A stretch of DNA of 64,000 nt, from contig CM044859.1 of assembly GCA_024500155.1 (NCBI GenBank), positions 46,546,003 through 46,610,002 of the forward strand. The letters are read 5' to 3'. A program made the position numbers and the translations under genes. Origin of the DNA: Chenopodium formosanum. Taxonomy: Eukaryota; Streptophyta; Magnoliopsida; Caryophyllales; Amaranthaceae. Within the stretch, counting starts at the first letter, position 1. Each line of letters starts with the position of its first letter. Below the pieces are notes generated by a model. The model was not told the origin of the DNA and made no database searches. It was given only the letters and a program-made list of their open reading frames with translations. Of this stretch, positions 35,701 to 46,808 are shown piece after piece.

Positions 35701-37036
35701 ATGCCACTGACCATAGAAAGAAGATATGAGCCGGCTTATGTTCACGCACTCGATGATGAACAAGAACCACAAGAAGAAGATGAAGAGCCATGGTATACAG
35801 ATATCCTTAATTATGTGACAAGAGGAGAATACCCTCCTAATACTGATAAAAGGGCACGCCGTGCTTTGAGGCTCCTTGCCTCACAGTATGTGCTCATCAG
35901 GGGAGAACTCCACAAGAGAACTGCAATGGGAAGAAATCTCTTATGCATAGCCAAGAAAGAAGCACATAAAACCATGGAAAACCTTCATGCCGGTATATGT
36001 GGAACACACATGAATGCAAAGATGTTAGTCTAAAAGATTCAACGACAAGGTTACTATTGGACTACTATGGAGAGAGATTGTCACGAATACGTCAAGAAAT
36101 GTATGAAGTGTTAAGTATACGCAAATTTACAGCATGTTCCACCTTCGCTTCTCTACACATATACTTCTCCATGGCCTTTCTTCACTTGGGGCATCGGCAT
36201 CATTGGAAAAATAACACCATCAAGACAAGGGGAGCATGAATTCACTCTCGTAGCAATCGACTATTTCACCAAATGGGTCGATGTTGCCTCATATGCTAAG
36301 CTAACGGCGAAACATGTAGCTCAATTCATTGAGAAAAGTATCATATGCCGCTATGGGGTACCACATGAGATCATCAGTGATAATGGAACACATTTCCAAG
36401 CCGAATGCGCAGAATTATTATAGAAATATCATATCAAGCATCACATATCATCACCTTACAGACCACAAACAAATGGTGCAGTCGAATCGGCCAACAAAAA
36501 TGTGAAATCTATCATCGAAAAGATGACAGAAAATTACAAGGATTGGCCAAGTAAGATACATTTCGCCCTTTGGGGATATCGAACCTCCCTTCGTACATCA
36601 ACGGGGGCTACTCCTTTCTCTTTGGTCTATGGATTTGAAGCTTTACAACCAATAGAACTCGAAATCCCTTCTCTTCGAATCGCATTGAAAAGCCAATTAG
36701 ATGAAGTCGACTGGATTAGAGAAAGATATGATGAACTAGTCTTACTTGATGAAAAACGCTTGGCAGCTTTGCATCATGTCCAAATCTACCAACAGCGTAT
36801 GGCTCGACATTTTAATAAAAAAAGTCAAGACTAGGAACATCAAAGAGGGTGACCTGGTGCTTAAGGCACTTCGTAAAAATGTGTTAGATCCAAGAGGAAA
36901 ATTCAGACCGAATTGGACAGGCCCGTACATTGTTAAAGCCATACGGTCTGGCGGAGCGGCACAATTGGTAGACATGGACGGTAACGGCTTCCACAATTTA
37001 ACCAACTTGGATCAACTCAAGAAATTCTATGCCTAG
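35701..37036 (+). pseudogene. Gypsy element B: integrase
   Basis: The zinc region runs from LHAGICGTHMNAKML to CHEYVKKCMKC. The core shows AIDYFTKWVDV (first Asp), IISDNGTHFQAE (second Asp) and GAVESANKNVK (catalytic Glu), so the DDE set is present. The C-terminal part has DPRGKFRPNWTGPYIV and NLDQLKKFYA. Stops at 36031, 36098 and 36421 replace codons that family members fill with Gln or similar residues. A frameshift lies near 36820 in a run of seven A. These few lesions are the only damage. Confidence 0.9.
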
Positions 37037-37636
37037 TCGCATGGGTTCATGACCCAATAGAGCTACGTTTGGCCTGATTCCTTTTTAGGATACGTAGGCA
37101 ACCCCTCAAAGGGGCCTTGCCACTTTAAAAAATAAAAATCCTCCCTCTGTCGATCAATATGCGCGTTAGTTCAGCATTGCGCGTCACGACAAAAAAAAAA
37201 AAAAAAAAAAAAAAAGGGTTTTTGCCGCGACACGAGACATTCCACCGTGTCTTGGTACAGTCCACCGTGGCGCGGTAGACCTGAGTAAAAAAAATAAAAA
37301 GATAAAAAAAGGAATTGTCGTGACGCGGGAATTTGTAACGTATCACGGGATTTTTTACCGTGACACGGTGGAATTTCAGGTTTTTCGATTTTTTTTAGTG
37401 ACGCATTCGTTGCGAATTCATTGTTTGTTCGAGGTTTTTTTTTATTTTCCTTCTTCCATTGCGTCCGACTCCTTGACTCGAATAAATAAATAATAAATAA
37501 AAGTCATTGTAATTTTTTATTTAAGGCTGAAATAAATATGCTATTATTATTGAAATAAATGTGACTACAATTATTGGCATCATATGCCTTATTTTAAATA
37601 AAAATTATAAATCATAAAAAGCAAAGCAATATTGAT
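37037..37636 (+). other. Element B: region after pol
   Basis: Holds the hairpin at 37063-37097, a 24-base A run at 37191-37214 and another group of palindromes (CCGTGGCGCGG, CGTGACACGGTGG and degenerate forms, 37222-37375). No coding sequence. The antisense gene ending at 37637 follows. Confidence 0.7.
37063..37097 (+). ncRNA. Candidate conserved hairpin downstream of pol
   Basis: CTACGT pairs with ACGTAG, and inside it ATTCCT pairs with AGGAT around a T loop, leaving TTGGCCTG as a side bulge. A second small stem (TGGGTTCATGACCCA) lies just upstream. The same outer and inner arms occur in element I at 59378-59410 with small changes. I recall similar sequence after pol in other plant Tat elements, so this may be a conserved RNA signal; the role is unknown. 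Confidence 0.5.
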
Positions 37637-39169
37637 CTAATCTCTCTTCACTTTAGGAACATCCTTCTCTTGGTCAATTAGGTCGGCCTTCACCATTAAT
37701 GTGTCTTTTGTAGCCCGAACCGTCACACCCCTAGTGGAACTTTCACCCCTTTCACCTTTCTTGAAATTCTTCGGTTGTTTCTCTCTATAGACCATATTTT
37801 CTTTACCCTTCCCTTTCACATAATTCTTCTTTTTCGGCATTATAGGAGTCTTAAACTCAATCCCTTGTGTTCTCGAACCTAGACGATCTTTAGGAGGGGC
37901 TTTCTTATTTCCAAGACGACTCTTCACATCAGACTTGCGTGATCCGAATCGTTCCCTCCTACTTCTAGGGTTCAACCATGCCTTGTATGCACTAGATAAA
38001 GGAGGAGGAGCTTGGTCACTTGCATAAACGGTCCACAATGGTCTTCCAATCTAGTAAGTCTCGTACTTGTGAACGTTACTTTCATGAAACGATACTTCAC
38101 GAGGACTATCGTTATAGCGTGGAACTACTTGTTCAAGTCCATACTTCCGCATCAGTCGAGAAGGACAATAAAAATTCAGTTTTGAGATACTAGGAACACG
38201 GCAATATGGAGTATCATTCGTGCCAACCATCCTAGTAAGCCTCCACCAAGGCACCACCCAACGAATGGAAAATTCCCTCTTTGCAAAGAACTTTTTCCAG
38301 TCTTCATACGACATGTTCGTAGAGTAATTCTTTTTCTTGCGGACTAGGTCGTTAGGGCCATAGTTTTCAACATCGTCGGGGGCTTCATATAGTTCTAAAC
38401 GCTCCATCAACCAAATCTGCAAAAAAAAAAAAAATAAATAAATAAATAAATAAAAAAATTTGCAGATTCCCGTGACACGGAAAACACCCACCGTGACACG
38501 GTGCCTCTTTTGTGTCACAGGGGCTACTCGGAGAGTATTTTTACCTGCAGCAGTACCAGAGAGCCCTTCATGATGGCTTTCCGGACAGCTTTTGCTTTGT
38601 CAAGGCCACGAAATGTTTCTCCAAGGCACGTCGGCATAGGAGATCTTTTAGATTCGACATGTTCAAGCACAGACGCTAGACAAGCATGTCCTACCATACC
38701 GTTTGCAAATAAAAGCTTGCTAAACATGCAAAAAAATATATGCCCTTCTACGATATACATGATAAGACTCAGAGATAGGGTGATTAAAATATAAATTTGC
38801 AAGTTTTTCTAAGTCTACCTCATTACCACACACAATTCTATTTAAATCTGAATCTGTTAGATTCAGATGGCGTTTAAAATCTTGGTAATAATATTCACGT
38901 AGGGTAGGCATGGCAATAAGATTTCTAGCAGGAAATCCAAAGATTGCACCGAATTCCTCTGGCAGGGGACAGATTTTTTCATAATCAAATTTAAAACATT
39001 GTGTTTCTGGACTCCAATAATCTGATGCTGCCCTAAGAAAATCATGTTCAATAGCTACATGTCACAGGGCTAGCAAACCCCTGACATGAAATAATTCTAA
39101 CTCTCTTTTGTCAGCATTAGTCAAAGAATAAGACCAGTCACGCAATGTATTATCAAAATTCTGAGACAT
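37637..39169 (-). pseudogene. Antisense gene 2 of element B, DUF7745-like, two exons
   Basis: Starts at the ATG at 39169 (- strand). Exon 1 (39169-38545) carries DFLRAASDYWSPETQCFKFD, ICPLPEEFGAIFGFPA and FANGMVGHACLASVLEHVES. Exon 2 (38416-37637) begins IWLMERLELYE and ends in a basic Lys/Arg-rich tail. The intron 38544-38417 has GT-AG ends and a T-rich acceptor, and joins LVLLQ to IWLME in frame. The order of motifs resembles plant DUF7745 proteins; the name is from memory. Damage: an in-frame stop near 39068, a frameshift in a T run near 38731, and a stop at 38051. It lies tail-to-tail with pol of B and downstream of the PMD gene on the same strand. Confidence 0.68.
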
Positions 39170-39834
39170 GATTATTGAAATATGAAATTCTAAATTATTT
39201 TGTGTTTCGTAATTATGCATATCATGAATATATTGGTCCTATTTTATAGCAAAAGTGCTCGAAACTGCTCAGAAATTATCTTTTCATACGCGTAAAACAC
39301 ACCGCTGTAGAATACGCATACCGTGACACGGGAAATCCCACCGTGTTACGGGAACTTTTGCCGTGACACGGTGTACAGTGCCATGTCACGGCACCCCACG
39401 CGTTTTCTTTTTTCATCCTTTCCCGTATCTATCCGGATTTTTTTTTAGTATTTTATCTTCACCGTTTATTTTTCAGTTTTCTGAGAGTTTTATTTCTAAT
39501 AAAGTTCTCAACTTTTTTTATTTTTATTTTTATGTTTTTTTTATTTATTCATCACCTTAATATTTTTTTTTTCTCTTTATCATTTTATTTACTTATTCTA
39601 TTTATTTTTATTTGTCTTTTTATTTCTTTTTCTTTTGGGGAAGGTCGGTACCCTCCATTACTCCACTTACGATTTTTGTCGCGTCATTAATAAATACACA
39701 ATCACACACAATGAGTCTCAAGCACACACTAACACACAATAATAAACACACAAACTGTGAATAATGTACAAAAGAGTCATAATAAATAAACATTGTCAAA
39801 TGTCATCATAGTATGTACAAATAAAAACCCTCGG
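39170..39834 (-). other. Element B: spacer between the two antisense genes
   Basis: About 660 bp. It has CCGTGWCACGG palindromes near 39320-39400 and T-rich low-complexity sequence at 39425-39660 on the + strand. No ORF of note. Confidence 0.65.
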
Positions 39835-42432
39835 TCAAAAGTCTCTAGAACCAGATTCAGTATCATCTCCACCCTGTGAATATGGGAACGGTGAGCCAAA
39901 GAGTGCCTCCATCATCCGAGTACGGGGAGTAGTGTCCCTACTAGTCCCTATGACCCCAACAGCAGTCAAACTCAAGGCAGGACCCGTCCAATCGGCAAAC
40001 GGTGTAGACTGATTCAAAGACGCGGGAATCGTCGGTGAAGGCATTGTCCCATACATCGGAACTGAGAACAAGCCCGACACCGGTGGAGGAATCTTAGACA
40101 ATGGAGCTGAAAATGAACCAGGATCCACGGGAGTCAAAACAGACCCAAGCTCAGGATGTGGAGGCTGTGAAAACGACTGCCGCTGCCCCTGACTCTGGCC
40201 CGGAAAGCACTGGGAAGACTGAGGCTGCTGCCACTGAGCCTCCTGAAACGGCTGAGTAATCTGAGGCTCTTGCTGAGAATGAGAACGCCGGTGAATCTCA
40301 GGAGATCGTCTACCACGACCAAGCTCCTCCTCGTCCGAGCCTCTATGCCTCGAGCGCGAGCGGGACCTCCGTTGCTCCTGAAAGATACAAAATCAAAAAG
40401 GTGTCAACAATGCAAAATAAAACAAATGGTAGAAGTAAAACAAAAATGAATGATACCTCAAGAACGTCGCTAGAGCTCCAACAACTCGCACCACGCCGAA
40501 GCTTGATGATGCAGTACTTCAAGGCGTCAACCAGCTTCATGAATCCCATCATCTCTGGGCGGTTAGGCTGAGGATAAAACAAAGAAAAATCAGTAACAAG
40601 CGGTGTTAAAAGGATGAATAATGCATCAAAAAACTTACCGGCTCAAAAACCTCGGGCAGAGACTCCTGCGCCTGTTTGTAACCCTCTGGCGCATTAGCAA
40701 TATGGTCCTCGGTGATACCAATCGGCCCCGGATAGCGGACAGACTGAGGCGGAATCTCGATCCTCCCCACAGGGCAAATAGTCGTCTGAAAATATAATCG
40801 AATAATGAAGTTATTCGACTATTTAAAACAGAGACTAGTAACAAAGATCCTCAAAAGAAATCATACCTCAGAAAGACAGGGTGGAGGAGCTAGAGAGGGA
40901 AGCAAGTCCTGCGCATAATCACCCTCCATGTGCACAAGCTCCTTCCAAGGAAAAGTGTAGCGCTCTCCCCTGTTTATCAACTCCCTAATCAAGCGCGAGT
41001 CCAGCATCGACTCTGGTGGAGATAAGGGCACCACAAAGCGATCACCACTATGCTGACGAATGACACGCTCCCCCAAATACCAGACAAAGCGTCCGGTACT
41101 AACCAAAATGGTGCAGTGCGCTGAAAGACGCAAGGCCTCAGGTAGATCAGTCATCCCGGCCCAAGGACGATACTAGACATCAATGGCAACCTGAAAACCA
41201 TAGAAAGTTGGCATGAAATACCGAAAACAACGTCATAAGGAAAATAACAGGCAACAAAACTAATTCTTACGCTAACAGAAGAGGTGCCATGGCGTAGCAG
41301 CCAACGCAGCGTAGGGACGGACTCCACCCGTGACTCTCCTCGATCACGCCAGCTGGCCCTGACAGGGAAATCATGAACCGCTCCACGACGCCGGTGAGGA
41401 GCCAAGCCTGGGAAGTACTCGTAGAACCATAGCTGCAATGAAAAGTAATCTTTAAGTACATGAGTCGAACAAATTTAAAGTGAAACAAGAAGAGGAAAAG
41501 ATCATCACCTCTACGACTCTCCACAGACCATAGGCAGTGATGGGAGACTCGTCGTTCAGTTTCCCACAACCATGACGTAGCGATAAGAGAAGGTCGGCGT
41601 ATCCGAGGCTGGCCCAGCTATAGGATCCCATCTCATGGATCCTGACCAAAGAAGGGAGGTAGCAAAGGACTACGCGTGAACTCCTATCAGGAGAAAGAGT
41701 CATAGAGATCAGAATCAGAATGAAGATCCGCATTCGCTGCTCACCTGATGTCTCCTCCGATCCATGTCGACGCCACGAGCTAGAACTGAAGCCACCTCCG
41801 ATCGCCCGCTCCTAGGACCACCTCGAGACATTAGTCGGGTCCTGATATGCTGAACAATCGGACCTAACAAATCGGCTGCCTCAGCCGATCCCCAAGACAG
41901 ATCAGACATCTGAGCTATGGCCCAGTCAATGAAGCGCAGCCCGCTAATCATACTGAAGTCCAGAGGGGTCACTGTCATCTCCCCCCAAGAAAAATGAAAG
42001 TGTTGGTAGTATCCCAAAAATACTCCAACAATGCGCGAACGACCGTCGCACCGCAACCCCGGGGGCTGCAAAACCCTACAACTGCTGTATAGAAATCTAC
42101 TAAACCAGCCGATTCTCATAGGGCGTTCGTAGCAGGATCCCTTGTAATGATCTGGTGAAGTCGAGGAATCAAATCGCCGGCTCTAGAACCGTGGTGGCGA
42201 AGCGTGCCGTCGACTATGACGGAGAGTGGGCGATGAGAAACATGGTTTTCACGGCAGAAAACCAACTAGTCTGGAGTCCATAGAGGTGGGACCCACCTAC
42301 CTCTACTCATAGAAGCCCGAGGCTCGGACTCTAAGGCATCGTCGTCATACCCACAGGAATAGTGGGAGTGTCCTCCCGAAAAGCCTGACGCCGGTCGTGG
42401 GTGGAAAGATCGCGATCCCGTCGCCTAGGCAT
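39835..42432 (-). pseudogene. Antisense gene 1 of element B: plant mobile domain protein, seven exons
   Basis: A spliced gene opposite to gag-pol. Diagnostic plant mobile domain (PMD) blocks are FHFSWGEMTVTPLDFSMISG (exon 1), GSYSWASLGYADLLLS and LWRVVE (exon 2), LWFYEYFPGLAP (exon 3), and WYLGERVIRQHSG plus PPESMLDSRL (exon 4). Exons: 42432-about 41754, 41683-41509, 41433-41271, 41190-40867, 40785-40639, 40567-40457, 40377-39835. Introns 2-6 all have GT-AG ends and phase 0, so the frame runs on across five junctions. The last exon encodes an Arg/Ser then Gln/Pro-rich tail. Lesions are frame breaks before 42120, an inexact first junction and a TAG in exon 4 (near 41174). PMD proteins of plants act in the nucleus in gene silencing and genome stability; the job in the element is inference. 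Confidence 0.85.
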
Positions 42433-43814
42433 GCTATTATAAAAATAAAGATCTAAATGCTTAGCATCATTTCCTAAGACATTTAATTCAAGTTGAATTT
42501 TTATAAAAAATCTAAATGTTTAGCATCATTTCCTAAGTTTTTTAGTTGTTTATTGCATTATACGCTAAATTTTTACCTCAAGGCTAAAAATTGGCAAAAT
42601 TATGGAAGTATTTATAGTATTTAGTTTCTCCATGACAAACTAGTACTACAGTTCTCCTAGCCGCATGAAATTATGTTCTCCATGACGATATAGTACATAA
42701 ACGAAATATGCTTCGGAGTTGCACAAAAACAATGAATCAACACATCATCTACCATCAATATTTCACCATTTCAAGTGCAAAGAAGTAACATGAACAATAT
42801 GAACATCATTTCACAAAAAGTAGTACCCAACAATGGTGATTTGCTTAATTCTCCATTAAATCATGCAATTTTTGTCTCAAATTTCTCACAAACACACATA
42901 CATACATATACAAGTAAAATCATGGCAAGAATTTCAACATAAAACCTCAAAATCAAAAATCCCCAAATCGATTTTTAAGGTTTTTTCATGAAATTACTCA
43001 TTTGAAGCAAATTCGAGACAAAAATTAAGAGGAACTTACATAGATCCTTTTAGAGGTTCGAATATGAGGAGTATAGCAAAAATTTGGAGTGAATTTGTGA
43101 AAAAATCGAGCAACAAAAGCTCAAAAAAACTCCGGCAACCAGCTCACTCACCGCGACACGAGAAGCAGCGCCGCGACACGGTTGCTATCTAACGTGTCAC
43201 GGAGCCTCTAAGACGACGACGGAGCTCCGGCGACACCAGCGGCGACTTTAGGCGACAGCAACAGCAGTAAGCAGCAGCGAGCAACGATAAGTTTCAGCTA
43301 AAACAAAAAAATAAATAAAAAAAGGAAAAGAGAGAGATTTTTGCTGTGACACGGGAGGAAATCACCGTCCGACGGGAAAGCAGTTCTGGGCGACGGTGAA
43401 GCTTGGCGTGGCTCGGTTATTTGAGCTGAAGGAAAAAGGAAAATGGAGAAAGAAGAATGCGGAAATGGCAAAAATGACATAAAAAGCTTTAATTTAAAGC
43501 AAGGAAAAGCATCCCGTATAACGGTCATATATTGTGTGGTGCACATGCTTTGACTGGTCAAAGATGCCAATTACCGCGTATAACGGTCATATATTTCCGC
43601 GTCACGGGAGCTGCTCCGCGACACGGGAATGGAACCCGTCTGACGGCAAAGTCTTACCGTGTCACGGGATGCTTCCACGTGGCACGGGGTTCAGAATATT
43701 CCTTTGCATCTTTTTTCCAAGCTAGCTGCGAATATTTCTGGTATTTTTAATCAAAGCTACACGATTTTTCGCGCAAATTGGACAGTTAATTCTTTGGTAA
43801 AACTACGCGAAAAA
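42433..43814. other. Element B: region upstream of the PMD gene
   Basis: AT-rich non-coding sequence, probably the promoter region of the antisense gene. A segment of about 70 bp (ATCTAAATGTTTAGCATCAT core) is duplicated at 42451-42475 and 42510-42535. Palindromes recur near 43143-43205, 43345-43395 and 43575-43690 (CCGTGTCACGG, CCGTCTGACGG and degenerate forms). No other gene seen. Confidence 0.65.
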
Positions 43815-44240
43815 CCGCCAGGTCGGCTTTCCTCAAGCTTGGAAAGCGTTATCGGTGGATTTTTCTTCAAGTATAGAAAACCGCCAGGTCGGCTTTCCTC
43901 AAGCTTGGAAGGCGTTATCGGTGGATTTTTCTTCAAGTATAGAAAACCGCCAGGTTAGCTTTCCTCAAGCTTGGAAAGCATTATCGGTGGATTTTTCTTC
44001 AAGTATAGAAAACCGCCAAATTCCTTTGTCGGCTTTCCTCAAGCATGGAAGGCATTATCGGTGGACTTCTTCAAGCATAGAATGACACCAAATTCATTCG
44101 TCGACTTTCCTCAGGCATGGAAAGTATTATCCGGTGGGTTTCTTCAGGCTTAGAAAACTACCAAAATCTTCAGTCGGCTTTCCTCAAGCCTAGAAAGCGT
44201 TTCAACAAATGTCACTCGGTGGATTCCTTCAAGCATAGGA
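43815..44240. repeat. Minisatellite, 66 bp, in 3' region of B
   Basis: Units begin CCGCCAGGTCGGCTTTCCTC at 43815, 43881, 43947 and 44013 (exact 66-bp steps). Two to three diverged copies with small insertions follow to about 44240. As 66 is a multiple of 3, repetitive ORFs run through it; they are not genes. Confidence 0.9.
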
Positions 44241-44442
44241 AGCTGCCAAATTCGTTTGTCACCGATACACTGGTGCCAGATACGTATTCAATCCTTTTAC
44301 CCTTTTATCTGTAGAACTAACATTTTTCTGCAGGTATCGGCGTATACAGAATGATTTAGGATCGCATAACGTCTTAAATCATTCTCCGTCCCTATCGGCT
44401 ACTTTGAGTATCGTTTTTGAAACTGCCGTTTCTACAAACTCA

Positions 44443-44459
44443 GTCAAAGTGGGGGCTTC
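44443..44459 (+). promoter_or_regulatory. Polypurine tract of element B
   Basis: AAAGTGGGGGCTTC directly before the 3' LTR start TGTAGAC. It matches AAAGTGGAGGCTTC of element I and AAAGTAGGGGCTTC of G. Confidence 0.8.
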
Positions 44460-46087
44460 TGTAGACATTTAAAAATGTCTCCCCAAAACAAAACCCGATG
44501 ATGAACAACCTTTCATCGCCACTATTGGTCGGGTTCAGTATTTAATCCCAAGAGTGCTTAAAAAATCGTATTTTATTAAATTCATATTTTTGAACGGTCT
44601 ATGGATTAGTCTTGATGTTTGGTAAAAGCATAGTTTTTATTTCACCCCAAACTTATTATTTAATTTTAGCCCAAACCCTTTTTTATTTTATTTTTGGCCC
44701 AAACCTTTTGTTTATTTTTATTTTAGCCTAAATAATGATAAGTCAAAAAAGGCTTGAAATTATCAATCGGCACTTAAAATGCCGAATGAAATTAGGGTTA
44801 AAAATGTATTTAGACGGAAAAGTGGGCTGGAAATTCCCGCGCCACGGTAGACAGCCACCGTGTCACGGGAATCCTTCCCGTCTGACGGTGGGATTTCCCG
44901 TGACACGGGAAGTCTGCCGTGACACGGGACATTCCGTGTCTTTTCCGCGTAAACCCTTAACGCGTTTTATTTCCCGTTTTCTGAAAATTTCCCGCTTCAC
45001 ACTAAAAATGTACCGTGTCACGGGAAAGTTTGTCGTCTGACGGTTGGACTTCCCGTGTCACGGTACAGTTTGCCGTGTCACGGGATACTTTTTTAGGGTT
45101 TTTATCATTTTAGGGTTCCGTGTGCTCCCTCAGCACATTTTCCTAATAAATACCCCCTCATTTATGATGTACGGGGCATCAATTAATTCTTTAGTTCATT
45201 TCTCTCTCTTCTATGCTTTAGCCTAAACACTAGCCTACCCTTTTCATTTCAAAATTCCTTCTTCAAGTACTCAAAGGAGTCCATACTTTACTCGTGGTTC
45301 TGTCCTTAAGCCAAGGCGTGAAAGGTAGAACTGTTTGAGGGTTTGGCCCCAAGTAAACTCTACTTTATTTAATTTAATTTAATTGTTGTTCTATTATTAT
45401 TTCCTTGAAGTTACTAACTCGTTTATTATTTTGTAGTTGCAAACAAACAGAATCACAGTAAGAATCATGTTCTTTTTATTTATATTATTTTCCTAATAAT
45501 TTTATATTGTTGGAACTATTGTTAATTTGCTTCCAATATTGATGTTATTCTATTATATTTATTATTATCACCATATTGCATGTTAAAGGAAATATGTAAT
45601 TGAAAATCACGCCTAATAAGATAATTTGGACAACCGGTTTAAGATCCTTTTTTATCTTGTTATTAATTGAAGTTTGGAGCGAATTGAATATTTTGTATGT
45701 ATGCCTTTGAGATCACAGGAATGATTTTCAATATAAGAATCGAGTAGAGGCCAATACGGGCGAATGTGACTCCATGACTCACTTCGTACCATCATCCCCG
45801 ATCCTCCTTTCGTGGTTCCGAACCATATGGAGTTAATAATCTCATGGATTATGAATGGGGTGTAACCTTCACGGGTCAATCGTTGTTGCCTATCGTTGTC
45901 CCTTTTCGTGGTTGCCTTATAATGATCCGTGAACGGTTTACAAGTTCCTTAAAAACTTGTTGGCGGCTCCCTACTTTATTTGTCCCTAATCGTTGTCCCT
46001 AATTGTAATGTCAATTCCCACTTCCTATGAGTTCCAAGCATATTCACAGCATGCTTTAACGTGGGCGCACTTCGAGCGACGCCTACA
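44460..46087 (+). repeat. Gypsy element B: 3' LTR (1628 bp)
   Basis: Pairs with 23822-25513 over its whole length. The main differences are scattered substitutions and a deletion of about 60 bp near 45668 relative to the 5' copy (25030-25095). It ends CGACGCCTACA, and element A resumes directly. The palindrome cluster is repeated at 44850-45092. Confidence 0.93.
44850..45092 (+). promoter_or_regulatory. CCGTGWCACGG palindrome cluster, 3' LTR of B
   Basis: Same order and spacing of palindromes as in the 5' LTR. The last one reads CCGTGTCACGG here, where the 5' LTR has the degenerate TCGTTTCACGG. Both copies keep the short inverted repeats. Confidence 0.8.
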
Positions 46088-46480
46088 ACAGGCGGATTTG
46101 ATGGTACCCTGAGAAGGCGTCCATGAATCTTAGCAAGGCGTGCCCGCTGGTGGATTCTACAAGATGATCGATTCGTGGCAGCGCGTAACAGTCTTTTGGA
46201 CATGCCTTATTGAGATCTGTGAAATCAACACACATTCACCACTGGCCATTTGCTTTCTTCACCTTGAACACATTGGCTAACCACTCTGGGTAGTCACAAG
46301 GTTCAATAAATCCTGCCTCCAAGAGTTTCTCCACCTCCTCCTGGATTACTTGATTTTTCTCTGTGGAGAACCTTCGCTTTTTCTGCCTAACTGGCTTAAT
46401 GTCCTCCTTCACGTTCAGCCTGTGTACCACGACTGTAGGGTCAATTCCGGGCATCTCATCTGCGGAAAATGCAAAAAATA
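46088..46480 (-). pseudogene. Gypsy element A: N-terminal half of RT
   Basis: The - strand reads MPGIDPTVVVHRLNV, KPVRQKKRRFS, KLLEAGFIEPCDYPEWLANV and KKANGQW, then a broken YFTDLNKACPKD-like stretch down to the insertion point of B at 46088. The other half is at 23427-23821. A stop at 46234 breaks it. Confidence 0.85.
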
Positions 46481-46808
46481 TCCTTGTTCTTCCTCAGCAA
46501 CTCTACGAGGTGTACCCTACTCCATGATCAATGTCTTTCCCAATTTTCACCGTTCTCGAGGGGTCACCTTCTGTGAGCTCGACTATGACATGCTCCCCAC
46601 TGAGAAGTGGTCAAGCCATTTCCTCTTATGCAGGCTCGAAGTTTTCAATTGCTAACTTCTATTTATCCTTTTCCCTGTGATATTCTTCACGCTTCCTTTT
46701 CCTTGACTTCCTCTCAGCCTGCTTAGGGGGCCTTCTCTCTGAGCCAGGCTGATGTCTGGTTTTTGCGGGCAGCTTTAGGGCAGTTAAGTAACATTATTGA
46801 GCTGCCTT
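46481..46808 (-). other. Element A: spacer between protease and RT
   Basis: Decayed linker with no long open frame on the - strand. Short + strand ORFs here are shadows. Confidence 0.5.

Noticed and set aside
43659..44153. Repetitive ORFs in the 3' region of B
   Set aside because: The 66-bp period is a multiple of three, which keeps frames open; the same holds for the 51-bp array at 15433-15819.
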